A stretch of DNA of 64,000 bases, taken from the NCBI GenBank assembly GCA_965205595.1, contig CBDBHI010000048.1, positions 21,851 through 85,850 of the forward strand, read 5' to 3'. Both the position numbers and the translations under genes were made by a program. The notes beneath the pieces are model-generated. The model made no database searches and was not told the DNA's origin. It saw only the letters and a program-made list of their open reading frames with translations. Shown here one piece after another: positions 1-8,854 of this stretch (position 1 is its first letter; each line of letters opens with the position of its first letter). This DNA is from CATQHP01 sp965205595. Lineage in GTDB: Bacteria; Acidobacteriota; Terriglobia; Bryobacterales; UBA6623.

Positions 1-618
1 AAGCTTGGCAATCTCGGCCATCGCCTTCTTAGGAATTAAGCCCTTGACCTCGCCGCTAATTCCTTCGAACTTGTGTGGTTGTTCGTAGTACGCCAGCCGG
101 TGACCGTCGGTGGCAACCATCACGAGGGAATCTTCGCGAATGAGCAGCAACGCCCCGATTAGCGTGTAGCGCGATTCCTCGTTCGCAACGGCGAAGATCG
201 TCTTTGAAATCGCGTTGCTCAAAAGCTTGCTAGGGATCTGTGTTAGCGCCGCCGGCATCTTCGGCAGTTCCGGGTAGTTCTCGCGAGACATGCCTGCTAT
301 GCGCGTGCGAGAGCGACCACAGGTGATATTGGCTGAGTGGTTCTCAGAGACCCTTACGGCAATTTCAGCGTCAGGAAGCAGACGCACGTAGTCGAGCAAT
401 TTCCGCGCCGGTAAGGTCGTCGAACCAACCTTCTTGACAACGGCTGGGCAAGAGCTCTGGATACTCAGCTCTAAGTCGGTAGCGGTAAGTAGAATCTCAC
501 CGTCCCTAGCTTCGATCAGGACATTCGACAAAACCGGGATCGTCGTTTTCTTTTCAACGACGCCCTGTCCTAGCCCTAGTTCCTTTACGAGGTCGCCGGT
601 TTTCAGCGTGAGTTCCAT
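1..618 (-). CDS. dnaN: DNA polymerase III sliding clamp (beta subunit), 3' end cut by window edge
   Basis: This encodes the first 206 residues of the beta clamp, the ring that tethers the replicative polymerase to DNA. The frame reads from an ATG at 618 down to base 1 with no stop, so the C-terminal 160 or so residues lie outside the window. Seen in the translation: an N-terminus MELTLKTGDLV, then VEKKTTIPVLSNVLIEA, the start of the first clamp domain, and later MVATDGHRLAYYE, a typical beta-clamp signature. It lies downstream of dnaA on the same strand, the classical dnaA-dnaN order. Its start faces the putative origin gap. Confidence 0.95.
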   Translation of the reverse strand, partial: MELTLKTGDLVKELGLGQGVVEKKTTIPVLSNVLIEARDGEILLTATDLELSIQSSCPAVVKKVGSTTLPARKLLDYVRLLPDAEIAVRVSENHSANITCGRSRTRIAGMSRENYPELPKMPAALTQIPSKLLSNAISKTIFAVANEESRYTLIGALLLIREDSLVMVATDGHRLAYYEQPHKFEGISGEVKGLIPKKAMAEIAKL

Positions 619-883
619 CAGTCGCGGTCCTTTTCGGTTATCGTTCGTTTGGTCTCAGGTATTCGTTTAACCCGAGGTAAGGTAAGTTTCTTATTCTAAA
701 GTCGTAGTAGTAGTGCCTGTGAATTTGTGGAAAACCTAATTTAGTTATTTGTTATCAAAGGTATACAGTTATCAAGGCGCGTGGAAAACTGCGGGCCGGA
801 TTCACAGCGACCTGAAGGATCCGTAGCTTCCACAGTCGTGCACAGGTATCCCAGAGACACGGCTGTGGAACTGTCTATTATAT
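619..883. other. Putative replication origin (oriC) between dnaA and dnaN
   Basis: This 265-bp gap separates the dnaA stop from the dnaN start. It holds four sequences related to the DnaA box TTATCCACA: TGTGGAAAA at 726-734 (8 of 9 on the other strand), CGTGGAAAA at 780-788, GCTTCCACA at 826-834 and TGTGGAACT at 864-872. Between the first two lies an AT-rich run with two TTATCAA repeats (about 736-775) that could serve as the unwinding element. Position beside dnaA and near the par cluster supports an origin. Box matches are imperfect and no skew was calculated, so this is an inference. The dnaN promoter must also lie here. Confidence 0.6.
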
Positions 884-2191
884 CTAATCGAATCTACCAG
901 TTAGGTTGTTGATTTCAGTGTCAAGATCTTCGTCGGTGCGGCGTTCACGCTCGATCTTGGAGACGGCGTGAAGGACCGTAGTATGGTGTTTTCCCCCAAA
1001 GGCTCTACCAATCTCAGGCAGCGACGCTGAAGTCAACTTCTTGCACAGATACATCGCTACATGGCGGGGTCCTGTGATCGTGCGAGCGTTTGATCGCTCC
1101 CTGAGTTGAGACGGTCTGAGTTGATAGTTTGTGGCGACAATTTGCTGGATGTTGGCTATGGTTGCCTTGCGCTCATTTCCAGCGACGATCGAACCTAACG
1201 ACTGCCGAGCCATGCCGAGCGTGATTCCCGTTCGTGAGACGGAGGCTGTGGCAACTAGTCGAATAAGGGCACCCTCAAGCTCGCGAATATTGGAGTTGAG
1301 GTGAGTCGCCATGAAGCTGCGGACAGCATCTGGCAGCTCGGTTCCAGCCTCTTCCGCCTTGCGGTCGAGAATCGCCATTTTAGTTTCTAAGTCTGGTGGT
1401 TGGATGTCAGCCATCAACCCCCAGGAAAAACGAGATTTCAGGCGCTCGACCAGACCCCGGATTGCATGTGGCGCTGAGTCGCTCGAAATGACAATCTGCT
1501 TGCCGCTGTTGTGCAGCGTATTGAACGTATGAAAAAACTCCTCCTGGGTTCGCTCGCGTGTCCCCAGGGTTTGGATGTCGTCGATGAGAAGGACGTCGGC
1601 GGTACGAAACCGCTCGTGGAAAGTTCGCATACGGTCGTATCGGATGGAGTTGATCATGTCATTCATGAACTCCTCCGCCGAGACGTAAACAACCTTCATG
1701 CGCGGAAATTCATCGCGGATGCGGCGCCCAATGGAGTGCATCAAATGGGTCTTCCCCATCCCCACGCCCGCGTAGAGATACAGCGGGTTATAAGTGTTTG
1801 CGGGATTGTCAGAGACAGCGCGCGCGGCGGCGTGCGCAAACTCGTTGCAAGAGCCAACAACGAAGTTGTCGAAAGAGTACTTGTCGTTAAAGCGCTGATC
1901 GGCGAGCTGAAAATTAAAGGCTTGCTGGACGGGTGGTTCTAATCCGTCGTCCACGTCGAACACGAGCGAGGCGAGACCTAGATCGAGTTGCGTGGCGGTA
2001 GCGAGAATCTTTGAGCTGTACTCAGATTCCAACCAATTTTTCGCGCTTGTATTCGGAACAGCTAACCGCAGCCGCCCTTCTGGATCGACCTCACGGAACC
2101 GTACCGGTTCTAACCAATTTTCAAAACTCTCACGGCTCGTCCCGTTGCGCATCTGCGCGAGGATCTGTCCCCACTCGTTCATTCCACCCAC
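884..2191 (-). CDS. dnaA: Chromosomal replication initiator DnaA
   Basis: DnaA binds origin DnaA boxes and opens the duplex in its ATP form. The 435-residue product has the usual layout: domain I (about 1-80), a very short linker, an AAA+ core with Walker A GVGMGKTH (about 142-149) and Walker B VLLIDDIQ, and a C-terminal DNA-binding domain IV. The domain IV signature reads FGGKHHTTVLHA, where the usual form is FGGRDHTTVxHA; the Asp to His change is in the base-reading helix. A second ATG at codon 4 is an alternative start. It lies upstream of dnaN on the same strand. Confidence 0.97.
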   Translation of the reverse strand: MGGMNEWGQILAQMRNGTSRESFENWLEPVRFREVDPEGRLRLAVPNTSAKNWLESEYSSKILATATQLDLGLASLVFDVDDGLEPPVQQAFNFQLADQRFNDKYSFDNFVVGSCNEFAHAAARAVSDNPANTYNPLYLYAGVGMGKTHLMHSIGRRIRDEFPRMKVVYVSAEEFMNDMINSIRYDRMRTFHERFRTADVLLIDDIQTLGTRERTQEEFFHTFNTLHNSGKQIVISSDSAPHAIRGLVERLKSRFSWGLMADIQPPDLETKMAILDRKAEEAGTELPDAVRSFMATHLNSNIRELEGALIRLVATASVSRTGITLGMARQSLGSIVAGNERKATIANIQQIVATNYQLRPSQLRERSNARTITGPRHVAMYLCKKLTSASLPEIGRAFGGKHHTTVLHAVSKIERERRTDEDLDTEINNLTGRFD

Positions 2192-2437
2192 CTGACCGAG
2201 TTGCGGTTTGGCCCCAATAGGAACCCTTAAATCAATTTATGATGGCGCAGCTCTTCAGGGTCGACTTTTGAGAACCGCCAAGACAGGCGCGACACGGAAC
2301 TCATTGGTTGACCAACTGACCGGCAGAGACGATAGTAGCACAGGTAATTACCGTATTGCAGTGAATAATTCAAACAAAATCGTCGGAGGGCAATATTGTT
2401 CCAGAAGTGGCTCAAACCCGTTGTTTACAGGGCCTAG

Positions 2438-2459
2438 AACAACTTCGGCAGAAGTTGTT
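2438..2459 (-). terminator. Hairpin downstream of larE
   Basis: A perfect 9-bp inverted repeat (AACAACTTC / GAAGTTGTT) with a 4-nt loop sits 22 bases past the larE stop, in the 289-bp gap before dnaA. There is no T-run on the minus side, so it may be a weak or Rho-assisted terminator, or an mRNA-stabilising stem. The rest of 2192-2480 also contains a short reading-frame remnant (see findings). Confidence 0.45.
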
Positions 2460-2480
2460 GCCCGAATTTAAGCTATAAAC

Positions 2481-3329
2481 TCAAGACACTATTGGGAACA
2501 AAGAATCGCGTATTTCCGGTGCCAATACTTCGTTAAGAGAACCTTGTCGATAACCTTCAAGATCGAGCGTAACGTACTTGAATCCTAAGCGTTTGAACAC
2601 TTCAGTGAGGATGCCCGCCATCTCCATATTGAGCGCTTTTTCGAGCTCATCTCTACCCACTTCGATGCGCACTAATTCACCGTGATATCTAACTCTGAAC
2701 ACCCGAAAACCGAGTCCAGCGAGAGCCTCTTCGCCGGCTTCGACGAGCTTCACGTTCTCACGAGTAACTTCGGTGCCGTAAGGAATGCGTGAGCTTAAGC
2801 ACGCCGCCGCCGGACGATCCCACGTAGGCAGATCTTCGCGACGAGAAAGCTCCCGAATTTCCGACTTGGTCAACTCCGCTTCGAGCAGCGGCGCGCGTAC
2901 GGCATGTTGCTGCGCGGCGCGGTGCCCAGGCCGGAAATCTCCGGTGTCGTCTTTGTTGACGCCGTAGATGATCGTTGAGACACCAAGTTGGGTACCGACT
3001 TCCTCGAGTCGGACGAACAGTTCGTCTTTGCAGTGGAAGCAGCGGTTCGCGTCATTCTTCGAGTAGTCGGGGTTTTCAAACTCATGCGTCTCGATGTATT
3101 GGTGACGGATACCAAAACGTTTGACGAAATCCTCGGCGTCTCGTTTGTGCGACTCGGGGATTGACGCGGAGTCGGCAGTGATGGCAACAGCCTCAGCCCC
3201 CAAGATTTTATTCGCGGCCCAAGCAAGGTAGGCGGAATCCGTACCGCCGGAGTAGGCGACCATCACCTGCCCCATCTCGGAGAGCAGCCCGAAGAGCTTC
3301 TGCTCCTTTTGATCGATCGAAGACGCCAT
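2481..3329 (-). CDS. larE: LarE-type ATP-dependent sacrificial sulfur transferase (PP-loop)
   Basis: LarE-family proteins adenylate and then donate sulfur to a pyridine dicarboxylate during nickel-pincer cofactor synthesis for lactate racemase-type enzymes. The 282-residue product starts with the PP-loop MVAYSGGTDSAYLAWA, followed by RCFHCKDELF and PAAACLSSRIPYG, both typical of LarE; the conserved Cys in ACLSSRIPYG is the likely sulfur donor. The frame is open for 54 more codons upstream, but I chose the ATG at 3329: it begins the conserved part and a perfect TATAAT (3344-3339) stands 9 nt before it. No larB, larC or larA is in the window, so the substrate enzyme is elsewhere or the role differs. 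Confidence 0.85.
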   Translation of the reverse strand: MASSIDQKEQKLFGLLSEMGQVMVAYSGGTDSAYLAWAANKILGAEAVAITADSASIPESHKRDAEDFVKRFGIRHQYIETHEFENPDYSKNDANRCFHCKDELFVRLEEVGTQLGVSTIIYGVNKDDTGDFRPGHRAAQQHAVRAPLLEAELTKSEIRELSRREDLPTWDRPAAACLSSRIPYGTEVTRENVKLVEAGEEALAGLGFRVFRVRYHGELVRIEVGRDELEKALNMEMAGILTEVFKRLGFKYVTLDLEGYRQGSLNEVLAPEIRDSLFPIVS

Positions 3330-3338
3330 GCGAACGTC

Positions 3339-3344
3339 ATTATA
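3339..3344 (-). promoter_or_regulatory. -10 element of larE (possibly leaderless mRNA)
   Basis: A perfect TATAAT on the minus strand ends 9 nt before the chosen larE ATG, so transcription would begin within a base or two of the start codon. No convincing -35 hexamer was seen at the usual distance. Confidence 0.5.
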
Positions 3345-3540
3345 GCTTGGCCGCGCGAAGACACGAACGGCCCGCATTCTGCACCACGTGCGAGCGAAAG
3401 TTGGCGCGCGGAGACGTATTTGACGCCACGTTGACGATGACAGCAAGCGCAACGAAGTAGTGGCGGCCTTATCGCGTAGTTTCGCCGTCACGCAGTGTGA
3501 TATGCGCGCAAGCCCAGTTGATACAATCAGATTTCGACCT

Positions 3541-4377
3541 ATGGCCCCTAAAACACGGGTTTGCGCCGTCAGCTACCTCAACACCGCGCCGCTGGTATGG
3601 GGTCTCTCGCACGGCCCGCAGCAAGGCGTCTTCGACCTGAGCTTCGAGTTGCCCGCCGTCTGTGCGGACAATCTACGCGAGGCTTCTGTCGACGTCGGCC
3701 TGATTCCGATCATAGAGTTGGCGCGCCAGCCCGATACTGTTGTCGTGCCCGGGTGCTCAATCGCTTGTGAGGGCCCGGTCCGAAGCATTCTCTTGGTTTC
3801 GAAAAAGCCATTCGACGAAATCGAATCATTCGCAGCCGACATTGGTTCGCGAACCTCCGTCGTTCTGACGCAAATTATTGCGGCGCGTAAACACGGTTTG
3901 CGCCCGCGCGTGCGCCCCTATCCGCCGCGGCTCGACGAAATGCTTGAGCTGGCCGATGCGGCACTGGTGATCGGCGACCCCGCTCTGCGGCTCGATCCGA
4001 AACTAGAGAGTTGGCGCGGGCGGCCGGTGCATGTCTATGACCTGGGCGCTGAGTGGACCGAGATGACTTCGCTGCCGATGGTGTTCGCCGTCTGGGCGGC
4101 GAAGAAGTCTGCCGCCCACGACTCGCTGGTTGAAACTCTCAACGATTCGGCATCATACGGAAGAAAGCACATAGAAGAGATCATTAGCGTCAAGAGCGAG
4201 CGGCTCGACTTTCCACCCGAGCTGGTGCGCGCATACCTAACGAAACACATCCGCTTCGGACTTGGTGAACGCGAACGCGATGCGATGCGTTTGTACTTGC
4301 GACTGGCCGCCGAGTTGGGATTGGTCGATCCCCGCCCTGCAATTCCGTTTCTCGCCGAGCAAGCCGTGGCGGGCTGA
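3541..4377 (+). CDS. mqnA: Chorismate dehydratase MqnA (futalosine menaquinone pathway)
   Basis: MqnA dehydrates chorismate to 3-enolpyruvylbenzoate, the first committed step of futalosine-type menaquinone synthesis. The 278-residue product begins KTRVCAVSYLNTAPLVWG, the hallmark N-terminus of the family, and later has the periplasmic-binding-protein-like fold residues (SVDVGLIPIIEL). The frame extends 27 codons upstream, but ATG 3541 aligns with the family start and a TACAAT element lies at 3522-3527. mqnC follows after 9 bases, so the two are co-transcribed. The gene diverges from larE. Confidence 0.93.
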   Translation: MAPKTRVCAVSYLNTAPLVWGLSHGPQQGVFDLSFELPAVCADNLREASVDVGLIPIIELARQPDTVVVPGCSIACEGPVRSILLVSKKPFDEIESFAADIGSRTSVVLTQIIAARKHGLRPRVRPYPPRLDEMLELADAALVIGDPALRLDPKLESWRGRPVHVYDLGAEWTEMTSLPMVFAVWAAKKSAAHDSLVETLNDSASYGRKHIEEIISVKSERLDFPPELVRAYLTKHIRFGLGERERDAMRLYLRLAAELGLVDPRPAIPFLAEQAVAG

Positions 4378-4386
4378 GGTGACCTG

Positions 4387-5421
4387 ATGATGACGAAGGC
4401 CCAGGCTCTCGACTACTTCGCGAGCGACGATCTAATTGCCGTCGGTATGGAAGCCGACGCGATGCGCGAGAAGCTGCATCCGGACGGCATCGCGAGTTAT
4501 ATCATCGACCGCAATATCAACCACACGAACGAGTGCACTGAGTACTGCAGCTTTTGCGCTTTCTACCGGCCGATGGGTCACGAAGAGGGCTACGTGTTGC
4601 CGTTCGAGACGATCGCGGCCAAGATTCAAGAGACCGTCGAACTCGGAGGCACCGGAGTGCTCATGCAGGGCGGCGTTAACCCGAACCTGAATATCGAGTA
4701 TTTCGAGGATCTGTTCAGTCGCTTGAAGCAGCGCTTTCCGATGGTGCAACTACACTGCCTGTCGGCGCCTGAGATTCTGACGATCGCCGACGTCAGCGAC
4801 CTCTCCATTCGCGACACGCTGATTCGTCTTCGCGACTCAGGCATGGACTCGATGCCCGGCGCCGGCGCTGAGATTCTCGATGACGAGGTGCGCGTGCGCA
4901 TTGCCAGGCTAAAGTGCACGACCCAGGACTGGATCGACGTGCACCGCACGGCGCACTCGATTGGAATGCGGACGACCGCGACCATGATGTTCGGCTGCGG
5001 CGAAACAATTGAGCATCGCGTCAACCACCTTGAGACGATTCGTCAACTCCAGGAGGAGACCGGCGGTTTTACAGCATTCATCCCGTGGCCATTTCAGCCC
5101 GACAACACGCCGCTAGGCAGCAAAGTTGGCGAGGAAGCCACGGCATGCGATTTTCTGACGACGCTGGCGATTTCAAGGTTGTACCTCGACAACATCCTGA
5201 ACATCCAAACCTCGTGGGTGACGCAAGGATTGAAAGTTTGTCAGCTCGGGTTGAAATTCGGCGGCAACGACGTTGGCAGCGTAATGCTAGAGGAAAATGT
5301 AGTTCGACAGGCGGGAGCGAGCCACAGCGCGACGGAAGAAGACCTGCGGCGAATGATCCGTGAGGCCGGCTTCGTACCGAAGCAGCGCGACACGCTGTAT
5401 CGCACGTATTACCTGAACTAG
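4387..5421 (+). CDS. mqnC: Cyclic dehypoxanthinylfutalosine synthase MqnC (radical SAM)
   Basis: MqnC cyclises dehypoxanthine futalosine using a radical SAM [4Fe-4S] cluster. The 344-residue product carries the cluster motif CTEYCSFCAF (CxxxCxxC) near residue 50, followed by GGTGVLMQGGVNP and MPGAGAEIL, which separate MqnC from the related MqnE. Spacing to mqnA is 9 bases and a GAGGTG ribosome site precedes the ATG. mqnB, mqnD and mqnE are not in the window, so the rest of the pathway is encoded elsewhere. Confidence 0.93.
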   Translation: MMTKAQALDYFASDDLIAVGMEADAMREKLHPDGIASYIIDRNINHTNECTEYCSFCAFYRPMGHEEGYVLPFETIAAKIQETVELGGTGVLMQGGVNPNLNIEYFEDLFSRLKQRFPMVQLHCLSAPEILTIADVSDLSIRDTLIRLRDSGMDSMPGAGAEILDDEVRVRIARLKCTTQDWIDVHRTAHSIGMRTTATMMFGCGETIEHRVNHLETIRQLQEETGGFTAFIPWPFQPDNTPLGSKVGEEATACDFLTTLAISRLYLDNILNIQTSWVTQGLKVCQLGLKFGGNDVGSVMLEENVVRQAGASHSATEEDLRRMIREAGFVPKQRDTLYRTYYLN

Positions 5422-5484
5422 CCGCGCTGACTGCTAGTGGCGCACGGCCTCTTCTACCGCCACCGAGCGCAACCGCCCGAGGCT

Positions 5485-6411
5485 TTACTGGAGTTCCGGA
5501 ATTGCCCGCAAAGCCGCCTCGTCTAGCCCAGACAAGTTCAACCGCCCAGCTAACCAGCGGCCCCGGTCCACGCGCGCTTCTACGTCCAACTCATGCCCTG
5601 CGTTATAAAACGCCATCCGTTTCGGCTGCCTGAAGTGCGCCGCCCCTTTGCGGGCGACGTCCGACGGAACTAGCTCGTCGCGGCGGCCGAACTGCAGGAA
5701 TACGGCAGACGGGGCGGAACGCTCGCTGAACTGAACTGTGTCGGCCCATGGAAACTTGTTGAAGTAGCTTGCGATCGTCGCCGCGTCACGCCCGCTGAGC
5801 CTAGTGATTGTCTCTCGCTGCGTGTAGTTAGCGGCCATAAGGGCGAATGAATGGATCCTCCTCTCGACCGCCGTCAACATGGCTCCGACGCCCACGTTGA
5901 AACTGTGCCCCACGTAGGCGATGCGATTCGGATCGATATCGTCGCGCTCGACAAGCAGATCGATAGCTCTGCGCCACTCACGAGCCATTTGAAGTTTGGC
6001 TCTTGTCCCCTGTCCTTCCATCGGATCGGTTATTTCAGGGACCTCGCCTCGAACCAGCGGGCCGTCGAGCAACAAGCAGACAGCGCCCGCCTGGGCCATC
6101 ACGATCGCCTCGTCGCGGAATTCTTGGTGATTCCGATACGGCGAACCTGGCTTCATCCAATGCCCATAGAGGATTACCGGTCCAGGAGTGGATTCGGAAG
6201 GCCGAATCAGCAGACCGGGGACTCGTCCTCCATCGGGGCCGGCGAACGAGTACTTCTCGATCACGACCCCGTCGACGGTCTCGACCGGGCCGGTCTCGAT
6301 TTCCGCAGCTGTTGACCGGTCGTATTCAAATAATTCGACGAGTTTTGGGAACGGCAAGTCTTCAGCGAAAGCGCTCGCCGAGAGCAAAACCAGGAGCGCC
6401 AAGATTCGCAT
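5485..6411 (-). CDS. Secreted alpha/beta hydrolase, dienelactone-hydrolase-like
   Basis: A 308-residue exported hydrolase with a 16-residue signal peptide ending SAFA. The fold is read from a nucleophile elbow GHSFNVG, an acid loop FGRRDELVP and a C-terminal AFYNAGHELD supplying the histidine. The elbow has Asn where the second Gly of GxSxG usually stands. Related secreted acidobacterial and planctomycete proteins are called acetyl xylan esterase or dienelactone hydrolase; the true substrate is unknown. It converges on mqnC and sits 19 bases downstream of the small secreted protein gene at 6431, so the order 6787 to 5485 may be one transcript. Confidence 0.75.
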   Translation of the reverse strand: MRILALLVLLSASAFAEDLPFPKLVELFEYDRSTAAEIETGPVETVDGVVIEKYSFAGPDGGRVPGLLIRPSESTPGPVILYGHWMKPGSPYRNHQEFRDEAIVMAQAGAVCLLLDGPLVRGEVPEITDPMEGQGTRAKLQMAREWRRAIDLLVERDDIDPNRIAYVGHSFNVGVGAMLTAVERRIHSFALMAANYTQRETITRLSGRDAATIASYFNKFPWADTVQFSERSAPSAVFLQFGRRDELVPSDVARKGAAHFRQPKRMAFYNAGHELDVEARVDRGRWLAGRLNLSGLDEAALRAIPELQ

Positions 6412-6430
6412 ATAAAGATTGCAGGCGAAC

Positions 6431-6787
6431 CTAGTTCTTCTTCTTCCCAGTAAACTGCACGGTCTTATCGTTTTCTAGATTCAAACGCTCGCCCTTAACG
6501 CCCGATCGAGAGACTTCGGCTGTCCATTCATACTCGATGTTTTTCTCGGTAGTGCTGAACTCGAGGTCGGGACCGACGATCAGGCCGTAGCCAATTTCGA
6601 CGGTGCTTCCATCCGGCAGAGTCGCGGTTCCGGAAACATCTCCTTCGTCTTCGGCGAAGGTAAAACGATAGACCTGGGCGCCGACCTTGACCTCCCACCG
6701 CCCGTTGATCGGGGATTTCTTCTGACCAATCGCAAGTGTAGTGGTGAGGGCGATTAAGCTAAGCCAAACGACGATTCGAAGACGCAT
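6431..6787 (-). CDS. Small secreted protein of unknown function
   Basis: A 118-residue protein with a signal peptide (MRLRIVVWLSLIALTTTLAIG) cut by a probable signal peptidase I, followed by a beta-rich domain NGRWEVKVGAQVYRFTF...VSGTATLPDG. Such short beta-barrel proteins are common beside secreted hydrolases in Acidobacteriota; no enzyme motif is visible. I placed the start at 6787 rather than 6811 because an AGGAGG site precedes this ATG and the signal peptide begins there. It probably shares a transcript with the hydrolase downstream. Confidence 0.7.
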   Translation of the reverse strand: MRLRIVVWLSLIALTTTLAIGQKKSPINGRWEVKVGAQVYRFTFAEDEGDVSGTATLPDGSTVEIGYGLIVGPDLEFSTTEKNIEYEWTAEVSRSGVKGERLNLENDKTVQFTGKKKN

Positions 6788-6939
6788 CGGGAACCTCCTA
6801 CCTCTCAGCATAAGACGCGTGGCGAAGCACAGACGGTTTCAAGAGCTTTCGAAGGCGCCACGGTAATGCGTCAGCGCCTCTCCGGCAAATCCTAATTGGA
6901 AAGAACCCCATGTACACCTGTGCCACAATACCGTCTGCT

Positions 6940-8595
6940 ATGAACCTTCGATCGCTACTCGAACAATCACTATCCCTACTGCTCTTGTGCACTATTTTCG
7001 CCTTCGGAGTACGCGCGGCCAACAACCCCGAGCGCGTCGAATGGTTCCGCGATCTGGGTTTGGGTCTCTTCATTCATTGGAGTCTCGACAGCCAAGTGAC
7101 CTCGGTGATCAGCCACTCGCTAGCCGGCGCCGACAAAGAGTACGTCGAACGATACGTCACTGAGCTACCGCGTTCGTTCAACCCCAAGAATTTCGACCCC
7201 CGCGAATGGGCGCGCGTCGCCCGGCTAGCCGGCTTTAAGTACGTCGTCTTTACGGCGAAGCACCATTCCGGTTTTTGCATGTTCGATACGGAGACCACCG
7301 ATTTCAGCATCATGAATACGCCGTACGCCCGCGATGTGACGAAGGAGTTGTTCGATGCATTTAGGGCCGAGGGCATCGCCATCGGATGGTATTTTTCGCC
7401 CGATGACTTTCACTATCTTTACCGCTCTGGCACGTTGATCAGCCGCTTGCGGCCCGAGGTGCTACCGCCCAACAACAAAGGGTTGCTCGAGCTCAACCTT
7501 GCCCAGGAAGAAGAGTTGATGACGAACTACGGCAAGATCGACGTCGTGTTCTTTGATCCACCGACCGGTTCGCCCATCGAGCGCAATCGGCTGGTGAAAG
7601 AAATGAAAGATATTGTCTGGCGGCTCGATCCCGACACCGTCATTACTCGTGGAGAAATCGAGACACCCGAGCAGTACACTCCGGGGGTTCCGCTCGACGA
7701 GGCCTGGGAAGGCAACATGACGATGGGCACGCAATGGCAATACCGCGGCACCAACGAGCACTACAAATCAGGCACGACCCTAATTAAGACTTGGATCGAG
7801 ACTCGCGCCAAGGGCGGCAACTTCCTGCTGAACATCGGACCGAAGCCCGACGGCGACATTCCAATCGAGCAAGAAGCGCGCATGCGCGAGATGGCGCTGT
7901 GGCGCCTGGTGAACGAAGAATCGATTTTGGCGGTGCGGCCCTGGGTGATCACCAACGAGGGCGACATCTGGTTCACCAAATCGAAAGACGCCGACACCGT
8001 CTATGCGTTCGTCACGAACGAGGATTGGGCCTGGGGCACACAAAAAACGTTCACGTTGAAGTCGGTGAAGGCGACTGCCGACACAATGGTAAGAGTGCTG
8101 GGCCAAAACGAGATCGTGCTCGAGTACCGCCCCGACATGACTCCGAAGACAGAGTTTGAACAGAGCGCTTCGGGGCTTCGTATCACCGCCTATCGCGCCC
8201 AGCGTCTTTACAACGATCGCCACTGGCCCAATCCCGTCGTGTTGAAAATCACCCACGCCGGGGAGGGCTTGCGACCACCCGTCGTTGTGACCAGCGCCGG
8301 GGCTGAATGGGCAACACGTGGAGCGACGTTGTCCGCCCAATTGAAGGATCTTGGAGATGCGTCGAGTGTCGATGTCGCGTTTGAGTACCGCAAGAAGAAA
8401 AGCACTGCCGAAATGTACGAGCCCGACGACCCCTGGAAGATGGTTGGAAAGAAGATGCGGACCCTGTCGGCACCGGCAGAGTTTTCCGCCGAGCTATCGA
8501 AACTCGATGTACGCCGAGACTGGGAGTACCGCGCGGTCGCCAAGCATCCCAAAGTAACGCTCTACGGCATCACCCAGACCCTAGCAGCGAAGTGA
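6940..8595 (+). CDS. Secreted alpha-L-fucosidase, GH29 family
   Basis: GH29 enzymes release L-fucose from glycans by a retaining mechanism. The 551-residue product has a signal peptide, then GLFIHWS (family start motif, about residue 45), KYVVFTAKHHSGFCMFD, and IDVVFFDPPTG, where the Asp is the expected nucleophile. GGNFLLNIGPKPDGDIP closes the barrel, and a beta-sandwich C-terminal domain follows. The start at 6940 is preferred to 6910 because it begins the signal peptide. Other sugar-related genes in the window include GH105-like, DUF4015, aldose-epimerase-like and Gfo/Idh proteins, which fits a glycan-degrading lifestyle. Confidence 0.88.
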   Translation: MNLRSLLEQSLSLLLLCTIFAFGVRAANNPERVEWFRDLGLGLFIHWSLDSQVTSVISHSLAGADKEYVERYVTELPRSFNPKNFDPREWARVARLAGFKYVVFTAKHHSGFCMFDTETTDFSIMNTPYARDVTKELFDAFRAEGIAIGWYFSPDDFHYLYRSGTLISRLRPEVLPPNNKGLLELNLAQEEELMTNYGKIDVVFFDPPTGSPIERNRLVKEMKDIVWRLDPDTVITRGEIETPEQYTPGVPLDEAWEGNMTMGTQWQYRGTNEHYKSGTTLIKTWIETRAKGGNFLLNIGPKPDGDIPIEQEARMREMALWRLVNEESILAVRPWVITNEGDIWFTKSKDADTVYAFVTNEDWAWGTQKTFTLKSVKATADTMVRVLGQNEIVLEYRPDMTPKTEFEQSASGLRITAYRAQRLYNDRHWPNPVVLKITHAGEGLRPPVVVTSAGAEWATRGATLSAQLKDLGDASSVDVAFEYRKKKSTAEMYEPDDPWKMVGKKMRTLSAPAEFSAELSKLDVRRDWEYRAVAKHPKVTLYGITQTLAAK

Positions 8596-8854
8596 TCTTA
8601 CAGCTGGAGCGCGACTGCGTGCAGTGGCGACCTCCGGTCGGCCTCTTCCCATTCGGCGGCTGGACTGTCCTGTCCAAACCACCAAGGCAAAGAACCACTG
8701 CTCCCAAGCGGCGCCCTCCCGACTCTCGACATCGCTGGTATCCTGTCGACGGAGAAATGAAAGACTCGATACGAGCTACAGCGCTCCTGCAGGCCAACAA
8801 AAGAAGTTGTAGGACAAACCCAATCTGTTGGCTTCAAGCGCTGCTTATAGGCCG

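Noticed and set aside
1..6. The window begins with a HindIII site (AAGCTT), as a cloned insert might
   Set aside because: The other end has no such site and the window length is exactly 64000, so a chance match is more likely than a clone end.
5851..6434. Long plus-strand frames opposite the alpha/beta hydrolase
   Set aside because: They lie entirely opposite a gene with a signal peptide and recognisable motifs; no domain of their own.
7780..8340. 186-codon minus-strand frame inside the fucosidase gene
   Set aside because: Antisense shadow of a strongly recognised GH29 gene.
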